NCBI GenBank assembly: GCA_046160725.1
Contig: JBJXHB010000079.1
Span: forward strand, 1-11,061
Source: JBJXHB01 sp046160725
GTDB taxonomy: Bacteria; Pseudomonadota; Gammaproteobacteria; Burkholderiales; Burkholderiaceae_C
Direction of reading: 5' to 3'
Length of the DNA: 11,061 nt
Position 1 is the first letter of the stretch. Every line of letters starts with the position of its first letter. The notes under the pieces were generated by a model, which saw nothing but the letters and a program-made list of their open reading frames with translations, was not told the DNA's origin and did not search any database. The position numbers and the translations under genes were made by a program. Below, piece after piece: positions 1-5,506 of the stretch.

Positions 1-763
1 CGCGCCGCATCATCAGCTCGCGGTTGGTGGCGGCGAAGCGCTGGGCCCAGCCCACGGCGCGCACGTAGTCACCGAAGTAGCGGCTGCCCTCCTCGAAGTA
101 GGCCAGGTCGCGGTCCGGCAGGTTGGCGTTGTTGCGAATCGCGTCCTGCTTGGCCAGTTCGATGAACATCGTGCCGATGAAGTTGCCCACGCCGCGCGAG
201 CCCGAATGCAGCATGAACCACACGAAGCCGGCCTCGTCCAGGCAAACCTCGATGAAGTGGTTGCCGGTGCCCAGGGTGCCCAGGTGCTTGAGGTGATTGG
301 TCTTTTCCAGCTTGGGGTAGTCGCGGCAGAGTTCGGTGAATTCCGGATCCAGCTCGGCCCAGGCGGTGTTGACCGCGCCAGGAGGCTTCTGCCAGGCACC
401 CGGGTCGTGGCCGCCGGGCTTGCGCCCGTGCGGCACCGCGCGCTCGATGGCCGAGCGCAGCGGGCCCAGGTTGTCTGGCAGGTCCTCGGCCGTCAGCGTG
501 GTCTTGCAGGCGATCATGCCGCAGCCGATGTCCACGCCCACCGCGGCCGGGATGATGGCCTTGAGGGTCGGGATCACCGAGCCCACGGTGGCGCCGATGC
601 CGAAGTGCACGTCCGGCATCACCGCAACGTGCGGATGGACGATCGGCAGGCGCGCCGCGTTGGCCAACTGGCGCCGCGCCGCGTCCTCGACCGGCACGCC
701 GTGGGTCCACATCTTCAGCGGCACGCCGCCGGGGCTGTCTTCGTGGATGTGGCCTATTTCCAT
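1..763 (-). CDS. rtcB: RtcB-family RNA ligase (3' part cut off by the window edge)
   Basis: RtcB joins RNA 2',3'-cyclic phosphate or 3'-phosphate ends to 5'-OH ends using GTP and Mn2+, in tRNA and rRNA repair. The first 254 residues are visible; family members are about 400 residues or longer. The N-terminus has MPDVHFGIG (49-57) and VGVDIGCGM (75-83), whose Cys81 is the expected metal ligand. GTGNHF (165-170, His169) and HSGSRG (186-191, His186) supply further metal-binding histidines. The histidine that becomes guanylylated lies in the missing C-terminal part. The ATG at 763 has AAGGA about seven bases upstream. It is the second gene of a leftward pair with the slipin, 28 bases apart, so the two are probably cotranscribed. 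No RtcA, archease or RtcR is visible. The family call is very secure. Confidence 0.97.
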   Translation of the reverse strand, partial: MEIGHIHEDSPGGVPLKMWTHGVPVEDAARRQLANAARLPIVHPHVAVMPDVHFGIGATVGSVIPTLKAIIPAAVGVDIGCGMIACKTTLTAEDLPDNLGPLRSAIERAVPHGRKPGGHDPGAWQKPPGAVNTAWAELDPEFTELCRDYPKLEKTNHLKHLGTLGTGNHFIEVCLDEAGFVWFMLHSGSRGVGNFIGTMFIELAKQDAIRNNANLPDRDLAYFEEGSRYFGDYVRAVGWAQRFAATNRELMMRR

Positions 764-791
764 GATGTTTCCTTGATGGTCGAGGGATGAC

Positions 792-1934
792 TCAGCCCTT
801 CAGCGTCACCAGCCCGTTGAGCACCTGGTCCAGGCCGCCGAACACGGTGATTTTGTCGATGCGCTCGGCCACACGTTCCAGCGTCTCGAGTTCCTTCATG
901 CGCAGCGCAACGGGGCTGCCTTCCATCACCTTGGCGGTGTTGAGCAGCGATCGCGTCGCCGCGGTCTCCTCGCGACGCCGGATCGCATTGGCCTCGGCCG
1001 CCTTGCCCGCCTCCACCACCTGCGCCAAGATGGTCTTCATCGCGCCGGGCAGCACGATGTCCTTCACGCCCACGCCGACCAGCTGCATCCCGTAGTCCGC
1101 GAGCCTGGTGCTGACCTGGGTGGTCACGATCTCGTCGATCACCGTCTTGTTTTCCAGCAGTTCGTCGAGCGAACGGGTGCCCACGGCCGCGCGCAGCCCC
1201 AGCTGCAGCTCGCGATACAGGTACTCCGCCGGCTGCTGCAGTTCCCCGTAGGCCAGCTGCACGTCGCTGAACCGCCAGGTGGCCGACAGGTTCAGGCGCA
1301 GCGCCACCTTGTCGCGGGTCAGGATCTCCTGCCCCGAGACCTCGATGGTCTGCAGCCGCAGGTCCACGATCTCCACCGCCACCGGGCGCTTGAACTTCCA
1401 GAACGCGTAGGACCCCGGCTCCAGCAGGCGCTCGACCTTGCCGTAGGTCGACAGGATGCCGGCACCGTGACGGGGCACCTGCACCTGCAGCACGCCGGAC
1501 AGGCCCGCCACCGCAGGCTGGCGCTGCTGCGACTGCAGCAAACGCAACAGGACCGGCGCCGGCACCTCGGCCGACTCCGCGATTTCGATCACCTCGACAT
1601 CCACCGCCACGATGCCCTTCCAGTACAGGCGCCGGGTACCCGGCGGCATCACCTCGACCAGCGCGCCGTTCTCGGTGCGCAGGCCGACCTGGTTCTCGGT
1701 GAGTTCCACGCGCAGGAACTCCGCGGCCACGACCGCGGGCTCGCGGGCCAGCAGGTAGTCGGCCAGGCCATGGGTGAACGCGGCTTGCTCCAGCGCGAAG
1801 ATCTTCACGCTCAGATCGTCCATCGGCGCGACCAGCCAATGCGTGCCGGGCTGCAGCACGCGCTCGAAATCGCCATTGCGCAGCAGCAGGCCGCGTTCGT
1901 TCTTCTTCACAGTGACACGCTTGAGCATCTTCAT
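792..1934 (-). CDS. Slipin / SPFH (band 7) domain protein in an rtcB operon
   Basis: A 380-residue protein of the stomatin/prohibitin/slipin superfamily, whose members oligomerise and scaffold membranes or complexes. The SPFH core spans roughly residues 160-330. It includes GQEILTRDKV, the slipin-like ENKTVIDEIVTTQVSTRLADYG stretch, then an Ala/Glu-rich helix (VVEAGKAAEANAIRRREE) typical of the post-SPFH coiled coil. No N-terminal signal or membrane anchor is visible, so it is probably cytosolic or peripheral. Before the core, the hairpin motif x-G-(4)-hydrophobic-x-PG occurs three times, around residues 13-34, 80-105 and 158-179. The start ATG at 1934 has CCGGAG six bases upstream; a second ATG lies six bases downstream (1928). 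Genes for SPFH proteins beside rtcB are known from other bacteria, which suggests a role tied to RNA repair or stress. The exact function is unknown. Confidence 0.9.
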   Translation of the reverse strand: MKMLKRVTVKKNERGLLLRNGDFERVLQPGTHWLVAPMDDLSVKIFALEQAAFTHGLADYLLAREPAVVAAEFLRVELTENQVGLRTENGALVEVMPPGTRRLYWKGIVAVDVEVIEIAESAEVPAPVLLRLLQSQQRQPAVAGLSGVLQVQVPRHGAGILSTYGKVERLLEPGSYAFWKFKRPVAVEIVDLRLQTIEVSGQEILTRDKVALRLNLSATWRFSDVQLAYGELQQPAEYLYRELQLGLRAAVGTRSLDELLENKTVIDEIVTTQVSTRLADYGMQLVGVGVKDIVLPGAMKTILAQVVEAGKAAEANAIRRREETAATRSLLNTAKVMEGSPVALRMKELETLERVAERIDKITVFGGLDQVLNGLVTLKG

Positions 1935-2061
1935 GGTGTTCTCCGGTTGTGGGATGCGTGGGGTGGTCTGGTGACGGTGTAGGTGCCGTACAGCAGCAGC
2001 CGCGGACCGCGAATGCCAGGGCTGGGGCACCAGGGTGTGCCGAGGCCGTCTTCGGTTCGCC

Positions 2062-2084
2062 GGGTTGCGCAACCCCGCAAGGGG
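2062..2084. repeat. Palindrome GGGTTGCGCAACCC overlapping a CCCC-GCAA-GGGG hairpin
   Basis: A perfect 14-base palindrome (2062-2075) overlaps a hairpin with four-base arms CCCC/GGGG around GCAA (2073-2084). The two structures exclude each other because they share the CCC at 2073-2075. They lie about 130 bases upstream of the slipin start and would sit in its leader. No T-tract follows on either strand, so this is not an intrinsic terminator. Confidence 0.5.
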
Positions 2085-2134
2085 CTTCGCGCCGGGCGAT
2101 GAAGGCCGTCTCGGCTGGCCATGGGCGCCATGCC

Positions 2135-2157
2135 CCGCTTGCTCGCGGCACAAGCGG
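2135..2157. repeat. Inverted repeat CCGCTTG-N9-CAAGCGG
   Basis: Perfect seven-base arms at 2135-2141 and 2151-2157 around a nine-base loop. A second tight hairpin follows shortly after at 2182-2197 (GCTGCC-TTGC-GGCAGC, six-base arms). Neither has a T-tract. Both lie in the non-coding region upstream of the slipin gene. Confidence 0.45.
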
Positions 2158-2284
2158 CCGCCGCTGATGGGCCGGTGCCCCGCTGCCTTGCGGCAGCCGT
2201 GCAACGTCCCACGTCCGGCGTGGTCTTTCGACCAGCTTCTGGGTTTCAATACCAGGACTTGCAGCGGGGGGTTGTGCCCGCCTT

Positions 2285-2308
2285 GAACAACGGTTTCAGT
2301 CGTTGTTC
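2285..2308. repeat. Inverted repeat GAACAACG-N8-CGTTGTTC
   Basis: Perfect eight-base arms (2285-2292 and 2301-2308) around the loop GTTTCAGT. It is less GC-rich than its surroundings, which makes it stand out. Without a T-tract on either side it is more likely a protein-binding site or RNA stem than a terminator. Confidence 0.45.
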
Positions 2309-2681
2309 GTCTGCAGCTTCGGGCGGTCCGGCATGGACGACACCAACGGGCGGACCCGGGCATCGCCCACCAGCGGGGAGAACCTCACGTTGCAACGAGG
2401 CCCGATCCCCTGGCCTTTCGGCTCTCGCCTTCCTCAGCAGATTCGTGTGTGCCCGGGCCACTCAGCCCAGGCGCGATCCTTTCGGCGGCCGGTTTGACCG
2501 GCACGATGGTTGTTCTGTCGCACGCACTTCGGCTGTGTCCCTGCGCGAGAATCCCGTCGGATGTGGTGTCTCGCTGCACGGGGCCAGGCCCTGGACCGCG
2601 CACATCCCGGGCCACCAACACCTGTCGGCGTGGCCACGGAGTGCAGGGGCACACCCGAAGTGGGGCGATCAGAAAAGCGAT

Positions 2682-2725
2682 CGAACAAAGAAAGAGGCCC
2701 GGATCCTTTCGGCATCCGGGCCTCT
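2682..2725 (-). terminator. Strong intrinsic terminator on the minus strand
   Basis: Perfect 12-base arms at 2693-2704 (AGAGGCCCGGAT) and 2714-2725 (ATCCGGGCCTCT). On the minus strand two more C-G pairs form beyond one bulged G, closing a GAAA tetraloop, and the stem is followed by TTTCTTTGTT. That is the classical layout of a Rho-independent terminator for leftward transcription. On the plus strand no T-run follows. No leftward gene ends here, so it must end an unannotated transcript. Confidence 0.85.
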
Positions 2726-2934
2726 GCGTACAGAGTGGGAAGGTGCGCGCGAACTAGTGGTGTCCTGCGTGTCCTTCACCCGGAATCGATGGGCCCTGGG
2801 CGCTGCCGCGTGGGCCGACGCCTATTGAGGCAAGGCCCAGCGCAACGCGTGCGACCACACCCCGGCCCTGTGTGGGTGGGTTGGTCCAATGGGCGCGGTG
2901 TGTCTTCACGGTCTGGCTCGGTGGGTCGATTCGG
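2683..2934 (-). ncRNA. Candidate small RNA of about 250 nt, family not recognised
   Basis: The segment is bounded by a good leftward promoter (2940-2968) and a strong leftward terminator (2682-2725). The expected transcript starts near 2933 and ends near 2683. The only leftward frame of note inside is a GTG-started 51-codon frame (2909-2754). It has no ribosome binding site, matches nothing I know, and only about two thirds of its third positions are G or C, below the level of real genes here, so coding is unlikely. I compared the sequence by eye with 6S RNA, tmRNA, RNase P RNA and SRP RNA and saw no match. The RNA lies upstream of, and on the same strand as, slipin-rtcB, and is divergent from the HTH gene. 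Transcription and function are inferred. Confidence 0.6.
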
Positions 2935-2939
2935 GGCGG

Positions 2940-2968
2940 ACTGTAAAGAGTCTTTACGCAGCCGTCAA
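2940..2968 (-). promoter_or_regulatory. Sigma-70-type promoter for leftward transcription
   Basis: On the minus strand TTGACG (2968-2963) is followed after exactly 17 bases by TACAGT (2945-2940), five and four matches to the consensus hexamers. The expected start is near 2933. No leftward coding gene begins downstream within 900 bases; the first thing reached is the terminator at 2725. Confidence 0.7.
2943..2957. promoter_or_regulatory. Palindromic operator candidate GTAAAGA-G-TCTTTAC
   Basis: A perfect inverted repeat with seven-base arms and a single central base. It overlaps the -10 box and spacer of the leftward promoter and reaches into the weak rightward -35. It lies about 60 bases upstream of the HTH gene, which is its most likely binding partner (autoregulation plus control of the divergent RNA). 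Binding is inferred. Confidence 0.55.
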
Positions 2969-2982
2969 CCCCCTGCGAGAAT
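2953..2982 (+). promoter_or_regulatory. Weak rightward promoter for the HTH gene
   Basis: TTTACG (2953-2958), an 18-base spacer and GAGAAT (2977-2982) give four of six matches in each hexamer. The expected start near 2989 would exclude the ATG at 2981 and leave the GTG at 3017 as the first usable start. Confidence 0.35.
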
Positions 2983-3016
2983 GTTCTTCCCCCTTGTTGT
3001 GGATCGAGCGCGGCGC

Positions 3017-3394
3017 GTGTCCAACCTCACTGTTGCCAGAAGGCGCAATGCCCTGGCCCTGTTCCAGGACTTCGCCGAGCGCGCGGTAGCCGGCGGCGGG
3101 TCACCGAAGGGGCTGGAGCAGGCCTTCGCGGCCCTGCTGCAGGTCTCGCCCAGCATGTGGAGCCAGGTCAAGTCCGCGCGGCCGATCGGCGACAAGCTGG
3201 CGCGGCAGATCGAGGCCGCCTGCGGCAAGCCATCGGGCTGGCTCGACGAGGAACGCGCGGCGGCCGTGCTCAGCCCTGCCGAGCAGACCTTTCTCGATCT
3301 CGCGCTGGCGGCCTACCGGTCGACGAATGCGCAGGGGAGACGTTCGCTGCGGGCTCAGCTTCAGGCGCTGATGAAGGAGCGCGACACGTCGTAG
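3017..3394 (+). CDS. Cro/CI-type helix-turn-helix DNA-binding protein
   Basis: A predicted transcriptional regulator of 125 residues. The central part, SPSMWSQVKSARPIGDKLARQIE (about residues 44-66) followed by CGKPSGWLDEE, is the usual signature of short phage-repressor-like HTH proteins, in which GKP-GWLD closes the domain. The C-terminal half (about 80-125) is helical with no recognised effector domain and could mediate dimerisation. The GTG start is preferred because it fits the promoter estimate. An in-frame ATG at 2981 would add 12 residues (MFFPLV...) but overlaps the putative -10 box. Neither start has a strong ribosome binding site. Its neighbours are a divergent candidate RNA and a palindrome that is probably its operator. 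The class is reasonably sure, the target unknown. Confidence 0.8.
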   Translation: MSNLTVARRRNALALFQDFAERAVAGGGSPKGLEQAFAALLQVSPSMWSQVKSARPIGDKLARQIEAACGKPSGWLDEERAAAVLSPAEQTFLDLALAAYRSTNAQGRRSLRAQLQALMKERDTS

Positions 3395-3851
3395 CTCATC
3401 GGCAGGTCCTGTGCCGCCACGTGGCCATGGCGTCGTACCCGATTGCCTTCAGGGACGCTTGTTCGGGCGGCGCCTTCGGGCTGTCTGCGGTGTGTCGGGA
3501 TGTCCGCTGTCGTTTCGCTTGACGCATTGGCGCGGCAAGGCCCGGGCCGGCGGGCTTGGCAGCCAGAGTCCGGCGCCCGGCCCTGCGGTCCGGGTGCCCT
3601 GCGATCCTCGGCACGGGGCTTAAAGCATGAGCACTTGGCCCAACCCGGGGACCCCTGCGGCCCCTGCGCCCCTGCGGCCCCTGCGGGGGCTGTCGAGATC
3701 GGACAACAAATCCGAACCACCGGCAGCCAGATTCAACAGATCGCTATGGTCCAAGTCACGCAAACTGGCCTCCACGAAACCCGGTGCGGTTCACGGCGCC
3801 GGTGCGCCGCAGTTGCAAGCCATCCGAGCGGGCGGCTCATGCCGAGTCAAG
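3395..3851. other. Non-coding stretch between the HTH gene and the toxin-antitoxin locus
   Basis: About 460 bases with no gene I can support. It contains a 9+9 hairpin with one G-T pair (GGCGCCCGG 3572-3580 and CCGGGTGCC 3590-3598), a short tandem repeat (3652-3689) and a six-base-arm hairpin CGGCGC-CGGT-GCGCCG (3794-3809). Open frames crossing it have no family resemblance. Confidence 0.5.
3652..3689 (+). repeat. Tandem repeat of CCCCTGCG(G), four copies
   Basis: Units begin at 3652, 3661, 3669 and 3678, nine, eight and nine bases apart. Only the second unit lacks the final G. Such short arrays expand and contract by slippage. No function is evident. Confidence 0.7.
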
Positions 3852-3880
3852 TTGCGAGGATATATCCATTTCAGTATAGT
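3852..3880 (+). promoter_or_regulatory. Promoter of the toxin-antitoxin locus with embedded palindrome
   Basis: TTGCGA (3852-3857), a 17-base spacer and TATAGT (3875-3880) form a credible sigma-70-type promoter. The spacer begins with the perfect palindrome GGATATATCC (3858-3867), well placed as an operator for autoregulation by the antitoxin. Counting seven bases on from the -10 box puts the transcript start at about the A of the toxin ATG (3887), so the mRNA may be leaderless. Confidence 0.6.
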
Positions 3881-3886
3881 CACGCC

Positions 3887-4063
3887 ATGAAGGCGATCAC
3901 CTTCCTGGGCAACTCGCTGGCGTGCTTGCGCGATTTCCCAGAGGACGCGAGACAGGACGCCGGTTACGTGCTGCACGCCTTCCAGAAGAAGACCCAGGCC
4001 ACCAGCAAGCAGGACATCGAGATTGCGAGAAGTCGATACACCGAACTGATGCGAGGGCGTTGA
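3887..4063 (+). pseudogene. Internally deleted Gp49/HigB-like (RelE superfamily) toxin remnant
   Basis: Only 58 residues, against about 105-115 for the family of phage-derived Gp49-like toxins that cut mRNA on the ribosome. The N-terminal 27 residues (MKAITFLGNSLACLRDFP, DARQDAGY) match the family's beginning. From residue 28 (VLHAFQKKTQATSK) it matches the family's end. The segment between, which normally carries the W-KPM, VREIR and GAFRVIY strands with the basic catalytic residues, is absent. The two ends are joined in frame around 3962-3970. Without that core, RNase activity is not expected. No ribosome binding site precedes the ATG. The stop overlaps the antitoxin start by one base (TGATG), so the remnant may persist because its translation feeds the antitoxin. 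The assignment rests on family patterns recalled from memory. Confidence 0.75.
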
Positions 4064-4347
4064 TGAAGAAGCGAGACAAGACCTACGCCAGCGTCTGGGA
4101 CGCCCTGGCCGACACGCCCGAGCAGGCGGCCAACCTGCAGGCCAGGGCGGACCTGATGCGCCAGCTCGCCGAGCTGATCCAGGCCAAGGGCTGGAAACAG
4201 ATCGAAGCGGCCGAGCGCTGCGGTGTCACTCAGCCACGCATCAACGATCTGCTGCGCGGGCGCGTGTCGCGGTTCTCGCTCGATGCTCTGGTGAACATCG
4301 CGACGTCGCTCGGGCGGCGCGTGAGCGTGGAGCTCGAAGCGGCCTGA
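4063..4347 (+). CDS. XRE-family HigA-like antitoxin / regulator
   Basis: A 94-residue helix-turn-helix protein that would bind the cognate toxin and repress the shared promoter. The HTH lies about residues 40-85: KGWKQIEAAERCGVTQPRIN forms the two recognition helices, followed by DLLRGRVSRFSLDALVNIA. The end LGRRVSVELEA is typical of antitoxins paired with Gp49-like toxins. The start ATG overlaps the toxin stop by one base and is preceded by GAGGG five bases away, inside the toxin frame, which indicates translational coupling. Because the toxin appears disabled, this is probably now an orphan autoregulator. The palindrome GGATATATCC at 3858-3867 is a candidate operator. It is followed convergently by egtD with 39 bases between. 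Confidence 0.88.
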   Translation: MKKRDKTYASVWDALADTPEQAANLQARADLMRQLAELIQAKGWKQIEAAERCGVTQPRINDLLRGRVSRFSLDALVNIATSLGRRVSVELEAA

Positions 4348-4360
4348 GCGCAGCAGCGAC

Positions 4361-4398
4361 GCGCTGGCCCTTGCCGCGCAGTCACATCAGGCCAGCGC
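4361..4398. terminator. Possible bidirectional terminator between convergent genes
   Basis: Perfect nine-base arms GCGCTGGCC (4361-4369) and GGCCAGCGC (4390-4398) with a 20-base loop, placed between the convergent antitoxin and egtD genes and overlapping the last egtD codons. No T-tract is present on either strand, so it may only help termination. Confidence 0.35.
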
Positions 4399-5364
4399 TA
4401 GGAACACCCCAAACCATCCCCGCTCGTCGGTCCAGTGCTGCACATCCCGCCAGCCCGCGTCGTGCAGCAGGGCCTTGAAGCCGGGCAGCGTCCACTTGTA
4501 CGAGTTCTCGGTGTGCATCCGCTCGCCGGCGGCAAAGGCGCGCTGCCCGCCGTCGAACGACACCGTGACATCACGCCGCGCCTGCAGATGCATCTCGATG
4601 CGCGACTCGGCGGTGTTGAAGAAGGCCACATGGGCCCAGTCACGGACGTGGAAGTCCGCGCCGATCAGGGCGTTCACGTGCTTGAGCAGGTTGAGGTTGA
4701 AGGCCGCCGTCACCCCCAGCGCGTCGTCATAGGCCGGCTCCAGGATGTCGCTAGCCTTGACCAGGTCGACGCCGATCAGCAGCGCGCCGCCGCCGCTGGC
4801 CTCGCGCGCCTCGCGCATCAGGCGCAGCGCATCCTGCGGCGCGAAGTTGCCGATGCTGGAGCCGGGGTAGAAGACCACGGCCGGGCCGCCCGGCAGCTCG
4901 GCCGGCAGCTGCAGGCGCTGCGAGAAGTCCAGCCCCAGGCCCACCATCTCGATGCCGGGATGCTCCCGCGCCAGGCGCGTCACGCCGTCGCGCAGATAGG
5001 CCACCGAGATGTCCACCGGCACATAGCGGCGCGGCCGCATCAGCGGAAACAGCCGCGCACTCTTGGCCCCATCGCCCGCGCCCAGGTCGATCCAGGTCAA
5101 GTCCGTGCCGACCGCCGCGTGCACCGCGGCGGCCATCGCCGGCCCGTGCGCCGCGAAGATGGCGGCCTCGGTGCGGGTCGGGTAGTACTCCGGCAGCTCG
5201 GTGATGGCGTCGAACAGCCGCGACCCCAGCGGGTCGTACAGATACTTGGGAGAAACCCGCGCTGGCGACAGGGCCAGGCCGGCGCGCAGCTCGGCGCGCA
5301 CACCCTCCTGGTCCTCGTGATGCAGCTGGATGAAGCGCGCCGGCGCGACTTGGATGGTGGGCAT
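4387..5364 (-). CDS. egtD: L-histidine Nalpha-methyltransferase EgtD
   Basis: EgtD trimethylates the alpha-amino group of histidine with three S-adenosylmethionine to give hercynine, the first step of ergothioneine synthesis. The 325 residues match the family length. Visible hallmarks are PKYLYDPLGSRLFDAITELP (39-58) with EYYPTRTE (59-66), the SAM-binding loop WIDLGAGDGAKS (91-102), PVDIS (116-120), FYPGSSIGNF (165-174) with the Asn that contacts histidine, and the C-terminal ENSYKWTLPGF, whose Glu and Ser line the substrate pocket. The start ATG at 5364 gives MPTIQVAPARF. Its ribosome binding site is weak. It is divergent from the phnD-like gene across 142 bases, and its pathway partner egtB lies 4.7 kb away beyond the transporter genes. 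Confidence 0.96.
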   Translation of the reverse strand: MPTIQVAPARFIQLHHEDQEGVRAELRAGLALSPARVSPKYLYDPLGSRLFDAITELPEYYPTRTEAAIFAAHGPAMAAAVHAAVGTDLTWIDLGAGDGAKSARLFPLMRPRRYVPVDISVAYLRDGVTRLAREHPGIEMVGLGLDFSQRLQLPAELPGGPAVVFYPGSSIGNFAPQDALRLMREAREASGGGALLIGVDLVKASDILEPAYDDALGVTAAFNLNLLKHVNALIGADFHVRDWAHVAFFNTAESRIEMHLQARRDVTVSFDGGQRAFAAGERMHTENSYKWTLPGFKALLHDAGWRDVQHWTDERGWFGVFLALA

Positions 5365-5506
5365 CGGGTTCACTGTAGCGGGGCTTGACCGACCGCCGCA
5401 CGGGTGGATGGCGGCTGAGTTGTAATCTGCGGCCGATGCGCGGCGACCTTCCGTCGCACCGGCCGGTGCCGTCCTTCGTCGTTCCAACCCTGACTGGAGT
5501 TACGCC
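5365..5506. promoter_or_regulatory. Divergent control region between egtD and the transporter operon
   Basis: A 142-base gap between divergent starts. Rightward, TGTAAT (5421-5426) is a good -10 box but lacks a clear -35; TTGACC at 5385-5390 is a good -35 but too far away. Leftward, TACAGT (5377-5372) could be a -10 for egtD, also without a -35. GGAG at 5496-5499 is the ribosome binding site of the binding-protein gene. No riboswitch was recognised. Activator-dependent or shared regulation is possible. Confidence 0.4.

Larger units (their letters stand above)
1935..2681. other. Non-coding, inverted-repeat-rich upstream region of the slipin-rtcB operon
   Basis: About 750 bases without a convincing gene. 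Open frames cross it on both strands, but their translations are Arg/Pro/Gly-rich, match no family and lack ribosome binding sites. It holds several strong inverted repeats (listed separately), plus TGGTC-TTTC-GACCA (about 2220-2233), which on the minus strand is a GAAA-capped hairpin. A leftward mRNA for slipin-rtcB that started in this region would carry some of these as a structured leader. I could not find a clean promoter directly ahead of the slipin gene. GG-N10-GC sigma-54 signatures, expected under RtcR control, gave only poor matches. Confidence 0.6.

Noticed and set aside
1935..2260. Sigma-54 (GG-N10-GC) promoter for slipin-rtcB
   Set aside because: Several near matches on the minus strand, such as CGGCACCTACACCGTC and TCGGCACACCCTGGTGCC, miss an invariant base or have the wrong spacing. 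An RtcR-type promoter cannot be supported.
2200..2310. tRNA-like or Y-RNA-like element near an rtcB operon
   Set aside because: GTTTCAATACC and GTTCAAGGC recall T-arms, but the stems do not pair properly and no acceptor stem could be built.
2121..2828. Plus-strand open frame of 235 codons in the non-coding region
   Set aside because: Low-complexity Arg/Pro/Ser/Ala-rich translation, no ribosome binding site, no family resemblance, and it runs across a strong minus-strand terminator.
2754..2909. Small protein of 51 codons inside the candidate RNA (minus strand, GTG start)
   Set aside because: No ribosome binding site, codon third positions unlike the real genes, no recognisable feature. Kept only as a note under the RNA.
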